Shown: one piece after another, positions 57,733-64,000 of the stretch
Numbering within the stretch: the stretch's first letter is position 1
Layout of the letters: every line of letters begins with the position of its first letter
Assembly (NCBI GenBank): GCA_040954595.2
Contig: CM082589.2
Location: 10,726,001-10,790,000 of the forward strand
Origin: Balanoglossus misakiensis
Lineage: Eukaryota > Hemichordata
Length of the DNA stretch: 64,000 nt
Reading direction: 5' to 3'
Position numbers and translations under genes: made by a program
The notes under the pieces: model-generated
Database searches by the model: none
What the model saw: the letters and a program-made list of their open reading frames with translations, nothing else
What the model was told of the DNA's origin: nothing

Positions 57733-60700
57733 TTCGACTTTGCAAAATCTCAAAATTTCGTCGATTTTTGAAAAAAAATCATGGGTGAAAATGCATCAAA
57801 AAATGAGAAATTTTCGACTTTGCAAAATCTCAAAATTTCGTCAATTTTGAAAAAAATCATGGGTGAAAATCATCAAAAAATGACAAATTTTCGACTTTGC
57901 AAAATCTCAAAATTTCGTCGATTTTTGAAAAAAATCATGGGTGAAAATCATCAAAAAAATGACAAATTTTCGACTTTGCAAAATCTCAAAATTTTGTTGA
58001 TTTTTGAAAAAAATCATAGGTGAAAATCATCAAAAAATGACAAATTTTCGACTTTGCAAAATCTCAAAATTTCGTCGATTTTTGAAGAAAATCATGGGTG
58101 AAAATCATCAAAAAATGACAAATTTTCGACTTTGCAAAATCTCAAAATTTTTTCGATTTTTGAAAAAAGACATGGGTGAAAATCATCAAAAAATGACAAA
58201 TTTTCGACTTTGCAAAATCTCAAAATTTCGTCGATTTTTGAAAAAAATCATGGGGGAAAATCATGAAAAAAATGACAAATTTTCCTCTTTGCAAAATCTC
58301 AAAATTTCGTCGATTTTTAAAAAAAGACATGGGTGAAAATCATCAAAAAATAACAAATTTTCGACTTTGCAAAATCTCAAAATTTCGTCCATTTTTGAAA
58401 AAAAATCATGGGTAAAAATCATCAAAAAATGACACATTTTCGACTTTGCAAAATCTCAAAATTTCGTCGATTTTTGAAAAAAAATCATGGGTGAAAATCA
58501 TCAAAAAATGACAAATTTTCGTCTTTGCAAAATCTCAAAATTTCGTCCATTTCTGAAAAAAAATTATGGGTAAAAATCATCAAAAATGACAAATTTTCAT
58601 CTTTGCAAAATCTCAAATTTTCGTCGATTTTTGAAAAAAATCATGGTTGAAAATCATCAAAAAATGACAAAATTTTCGACTTTGCAAAATCTCAAAATTT
58701 CGTCGATTTTTGAAAAAAATCATGGGGGAAAATCATGAAAAAATGACAAATTTTCCTCTTTGCAAAATCTTAAAATTTCGTCGATTTTTGAAAAAAAATC
58801 ATGGGTGAAAATCATCAAAAAATGACAAATTTTCGTCTTTGCAAAATCTCAAAATTTCGTCCATTTTTGAAAAAAATCATGGGTGAAAATCATCAAAAAA
58901 TGACAAATTTTCGACTTTGCAAAATCTCAACATTTCGTCAATTTTTGAAAAAATCATGGGTGAAAATCATCAAAAAATGACAAATTTTCGACTTTGCAAA
59001 ATCTCAAAATTTCGTCGATTTTTGAAAAAAATCATGGGGGAAAATCATGAAAAAATGACAAATTTTCCTCTCTGCAAAATCTCAAAATTTCGTCGATTTT
59101 TGAAAAAAAATCATGGGTGAAAATCATCAAAAAATGACAAATTTTCGTCTTTGCAAAATCTCAAAATTTCGTCCATTTTTGAAAAAAAATCATGGGTAAA
59201 AATCATCAAAAATGACAAATTTTCGTCTTTGCAAAATCTCAAATTTTCGTCGATTTTTGAAAAAAAATCATGGTTGAAAATCATCAAAAAATGACAAAAT
59301 TTTCGACTTTGTAAAATCACAAAATTTCGTCGATTTTGAAAAAAATCATAGGTTCGTCGATTTTTAAAAAAAAAACATGGGTGAAAATCATCAAAAAATG
59401 ACAAATTTTGAAAAAAAAACGGGTGAAAATCATCAAAAAATGACACATTTTCCTCTGCAAAATCTCAAAATTTCGTCGTTTTTTGAAAAAAAATCATTGG
59501 TGAAAATCATCAAAAAATGACAAATTTTCGTCTTTGCAAAATCTCAAAATTTCGTCCATTTTTGAAAAAAAATCATGGGTAAAAATCATCAAAAATGACA
59601 AATTTTCGTCTTTGCAAAATCTCAAATTTTCGTCGATTTTTGAAAAAAAATCATGGGGGAAAATCATGAAAAAATGACAAATTTTCCTCTTTGCAAAATC
59701 TCAAAATTTCGTCGATTTTTGAAAAAAATCATGGGTGAAAATCATGAAAAAATGACAAATTTTCCTCTTTGCAAAATCTCAAAATTTCGTCGTTTTTTGA
59801 AAAAAAATCATGGGTGAAAATCATCAAAAAATGACAAATTTTCGTCTTTGCAAAATCTCAAAATTTCGTTCATTTTTGAAAAAAAATCATGGGTAAAAAT
59901 CATCAAAAATGACAAATTTTCGTCTTTGCAAAATCTCAAATTTTCGTCGATTTTTGAAAAAAATCATGGGGGAAAATCATGAAAAAATGACAAATTTTGA
60001 AAAAAAAAAACTGGTGAAAATCATCAAAAAATGACACATTTACGACTTTGCAAAATCTCAAAATTTCGTCGATTTTTGAAAAAAAATCATGGGTGAAAAT
60101 CATGAAAAAATGACAAATTTTGAAAAAAAAACGGGTGAAAATCATCAAAAAATGACACATTTTCGTCGACTTTGCAAAATCTCAAAATTTCGTCGATTTT
60201 TGAAAAAAATCATGGGGGAAAATCATGAAAAAATGACAAATTTTCCTCTGCAAAATCTCAAAATTTCGTCGATTTTTAAAAAAAGACATGGGTGAAAATC
60301 GTCAAAAAATAACAAATTTTCGACTTTGCAAAATCTCAAAATTTCGTCCATTTTTGAAAAAAAATCATGGGTAAAAATCATCAAAAAATGACAAATTTTC
60401 GTCTTTGCAAAATCTCACAATTTCGTCGATTTTTGAAAAAAATCATGTGTGAAAATCATCAAAAAATGACAAATTTTCGACTTTGCAAAATCTCAAAATT
60501 TCGTCAATTTTTGAAAAAATCATGGGTGAAAATCATCAAAAAATGACAAATTTTCGTCTTTGCAAAATCTCAAAATTTCGTCCATTTTCGACTTTGCAAA
60601 ATCTCAAAATTTCGTCCATTTCTGAAAAAAAATTATGGGTAAAAATCATCAAAAATGACAAATTTTCATCTTTGCAAAATCTCAAATTTTCGTCGATTTT

Positions 60701-63700
60701 TGAAAAAAAATCATGGTTGAAAATCATCAAAAAATGACAAAATTTTCGACTTTGCAAAATCTCAACATTTCGTCGATTTTTGAAAAAAATCATGGGTGAA
60801 AATCATCAAAAAATGACAATTTTTCGACTTTGCAAAATCTCAACATTTCGTCGATTTTTGAAGAAAATCATGGGTGAAAATCATCAAAAAATGACAAATT
60901 TTCGACTTTGCAAAATCTCAAAATTTTTTCGATTTTTGAAAAAAGACATGGGTGAAAATCATCAAAAAATGACAAATTTTCGACTTTGCAAAATCTCAAA
61001 ATTTCGTCGATTTTTGAAAAAAATCATGGGGGAAAATCATGAAAAAAATGACAAATTTTCCTCTTTGCAAAATCTCAAAATTTCGTCGATTTTTGAAAAA
61101 AATCATGGGTGAAAATCATCAAAAAAATGACAAATTTTCGACTTTGCAAAATCTCAAAATTTTGTTGATTTTTGAAAAAAATCATAGGTGAAAATCATCA
61201 AAAAATGACAAATTTTCGACTTTGCAAAATCTCAAAATTTCGTCAATTTTTGAAGAAAATCATGGGTGAAAATCATCAAAAAATGACAAATTTTCGACTT
61301 TGCAAAATCTCAAAATTTTTTCGATTTTTGAAAAAAGACATGGGTGAAAATCATCAAAAAATGACAAATTTTCGACTTTGCAAAATCTCAAAATTTCGTC
61401 GATTTTTGAAAAAAATCATGGGGGAAAATCATGAAAAAAATGACAAATTTTCCTCTTTGCAAAATCTCAAAATTTCGTCGATTTTTAAAAAAAGACATGG
61501 GTGAAAATCATCAAAAAATAACAAATTTTCGACTTTGCAAAATCTCAAAATTTCGTCCATTTTTGAAAAAAAATCATGGGTAAAAATCATCAAAAAATGA
61601 CACATTTTCGACTTTGCAAAATCTCAAAATTTCGTCGATTTATGAAAAAAAATCATGGGTGAAAATCATCAAAAAATGACAAATTTTCGTCTTTGCAAAA
61701 TCTCAAAATTTCGTCCATTTCTGAAAAAAAATTATGGGTAAAAATCATCAAAAATGACAAATTTTCATCTTTGCAAAATCTCAAATTTTCGTCGATTTTT
61801 GAAAAAAAATCATGTTTGAAAATCATCAAAAAATGACAAAATTTTCGACTTTGCAAAATCTCAAAATTTCGTCGATTTTTGAAAAAAATCATGGGGGAAA
61901 ATCATGAAAAAATGACAAATTTTCCTCTTTGCAAAATCTTAAAATTTCGTCGATTTTTGAAAAAAAATCATGGGTGAAAATCATCAAAAAATGACAAATT
62001 TTCGTCTTTGCAAAATCTCAAAATTTCGTCCATTTTTGAAAAAAAATTATGGGTAAAAATCATCAAAAATGACAAATTTTCATCTTTGCAAAATCTCAAA
62101 TTTTCGTCGATTTTTGAAAAAAAATCATGGTTGAAAATCATCAAAAAATGACAAATTTTCGACTTTGCAAAATCTCAAAATTTCGTCGATTTTTGAAAAA
62201 AATCATGGGGGAAAATCATCAAAAAATTACAAATTTTCGACTGCAAAATCTCAAAATTTCGTCGATTTTTGAAAAAATCATGGGTGAAAATCATGAAAAA
62301 ATGACAAATTTTCGACTTTGCAAAATCTCAAAATTTCGTCGATTTTTGAAAAAAAATCATGGGTGAAAATCATCAAAAAATGACAAATTTTCGTCTTTGC
62401 AAAATCTCAAAATTTCGTCCATTTTTGAAAAAAAATCATGGGGGAAAATCATCAAAAAATGACAAATTTTCGACTTTGCAAAATCTCAAAATTTCGTCGA
62501 TTTTGAAAAAAACCATTGGGGGAAAATCATCAAAAAATGACAAATTTTCGATTTTGCAAAATCTCAAAATTTCGTCGATTTTTGAAAAAAAATAATGGTT
62601 GAAAATCATCAAAAAATGACAAATTTTCGACTTTGCAAAATCTCAAAATTTCGTCGATTTTTGAAGAAAATCATGGGTGAAAATCATCAAAAAATGACAA
62701 ATTTTCGACTTTGCAAAATCTGAAAATTTCGTCGATTTTTGAAAAAAATCATGGGGGAAAATGATCAAAAAATGACAAATTTTCGACTGCAAAATCTCAA
62801 AATTTCGTCAATTTTGAAAAAAATCATGGTTGAAAATCATCAAAAAATGACAATTTTTTTACTGCAAAATCTCAAAATTTCATCGATTTTTGAAAAAAAT
62901 CATGGGTGAAAATCATCAAAAAATGATAAATTTTCGACTTTGCAAAATCTGAAAATTTCGTCGATTTTTGAAGAAAATCAAGGGTGAAAATCATCAAAAA
63001 ATGACAAATTTTCGACTTTGCAAAATCTCAAAATTTCGTCGATTTTTGAAAAAAATCATGGGGAAAATGATCAAAAAATGACAAATTTTCGACTGCAAAA
63101 TTTCAAAATTTCGTCAATTTTGAAAAAATCATGGGTGAAAATCATCAAAAAATGACAAATTTTCGACTGCAAAATCTCAAAATTTCGTCGATTTTTGAAA
63201 AAAAAACGGGTGAAAATCATCAAAAAATGACAAATTTTCGACTGCAAAAACTCAAAATTTCGTCAATTTTGAAAAAAATCATGGGTGAAAATCATCAAAA
63301 AATGACAAATTTTCGACTTTGCAAAATCTATAAATTTCGTCGATTTTTGAAAAATTTTCAACTTTGCAAAATCTCAAAATTTCGTCGATTTTTGAAAAAA
63401 ATCATGGGGGAAAATCATCAAAAAATGACAAATTTTTGACTGAAAAATCTCAAATTTTCGTCGATTTTTTAAAAAAATTGTTGAAAATCATCAAAAAATT
63501 ACAAATTTTTGACTTTGCAAAATCTCAAAATTTCGTCAATTTTGAAAAAAATCATGGGTGAAAATCATCAAAAAATGACAAATTTTCGACTTTGCAAAAT
63601 CTGAAAATTTCGTCGATTTTTGAAATAAATCATTGTTGAAAATTATCAAAAATTGACAAATTTTCCTCTTTGCAAAATCTCAAAATTTCGTCGATTTTTT

Positions 63701-64000
63701 GAAAAAAGACGGGTGAAAATCATCTAAAAATGACAAATTTTCGACTTTGCAAAATCTCAAAATTTCGTTGATTTTTGAAAAAAATCATGGGGGAAAATCA
63801 TCAAAAATGACAAATTTACGACTACAAAATCTCAAAATTTCGTCGATTTGTGAAAAAAAATCATGGGTGAAAATCATCAAAAAATGACAAATTTTTGACT
63901 TTGCACAATCTCAAAATTTCGTCAATTTTGAAAAAAATCATGGGTGAAAATCATCAAAAAATGACAAATTTTCGACTTTGCAAAATCTGAAAATTTCATC
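57733..64000. repeat. A/T-rich satellite, 77-79-bp monomer, running off the window
   Basis: Roughly 80 tandem copies of a unit with TTTCGACTTTGCAAAATCTC, AAAATTTCGTCGATTTTTG, an A-run, ATCATGGGTGAAAATCATC and AAAAAATGACAAAT. Monomer length varies with the A-runs. Variants include GTCTTTGC, CTCTTTGC, TCGTCCATT and GGGGGAAAATCATG. A block at about 57,960-58,870 recurs at about 61,129-62,040 (offset 3,168) with the same order of variants. Many 60-110-codon frames on both strands arise from monomers whose length is a multiple of three and are not genes. Confidence 0.96.

Noticed and set aside
57781-63561. Many 60-110-codon frames in the terminal satellite
   Set aside because: They recur with the monomer on both strands and shift with A-run length; typical satellite by-products.

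Overview
This window is eukaryotic, from an animal and most likely a marine invertebrate. The evidence is consensus GT-AG splice sites, CR1/L2-type LINE tails, many short terminal-inverted-repeat DNA transposons, several unrelated tandem satellites, and one terminal exon recognisable as UBE2J1, an ER-anchored ubiquitin-conjugating enzyme. The species cannot be named from sequence alone. The window is gene-poor. Nearly all long open frames are products of tandem repeats whose period is, or becomes, a multiple of three.

Layout. 1-13,250 is a satellite array of intermixed 74-bp and 90-bp monomers, broken by two DNA transposon insertions (594-2002 and 7813-8644) whose ends and target duplications can be read exactly. 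13,251-16,000 holds smaller tandem repeats, including a 50-bp minisatellite, and a foldback with a tRNA-like core. 16,000-33,800 is a thicket of diverged dispersed repeats. It contains a 5'-truncated LINE, several MITEs and a segmental duplication (copy A about 21.7-27.3 kb, copy B about 29.9-33.8 kb). Each duplicate carries two short exon-like segments on the minus strand with matching splice phases. 33,900-41,400 is dominated by foldback elements, including a nearly 4-kb inverted repeat.

41,400-48,000 is the only part with recognisable host-type genes: the last exon of UBE2J1 (minus) and a broken three-exon relic of a ZNF862-like, hAT-related gene (plus). 48,000-53,300 is a dispersed repeat interrupted by two degenerate non-LTR retrotransposons. 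53,300-57,730 has two more copies of a palindromic TTAA-flanked MITE and one unassigned exon candidate. 57,733 to the end is a 77-79-bp A/T-rich satellite that runs off the window.

No operon, CRISPR, rRNA or canonical tRNA was found. The most useful observations are structural: transposons dated by empty sites in the paralogous duplicate, a near-perfect giant palindrome, a shared hairpin-plus-CTAA end in several dispersed families, and small exon pairs whose few differences between duplicates are mostly synonymous.
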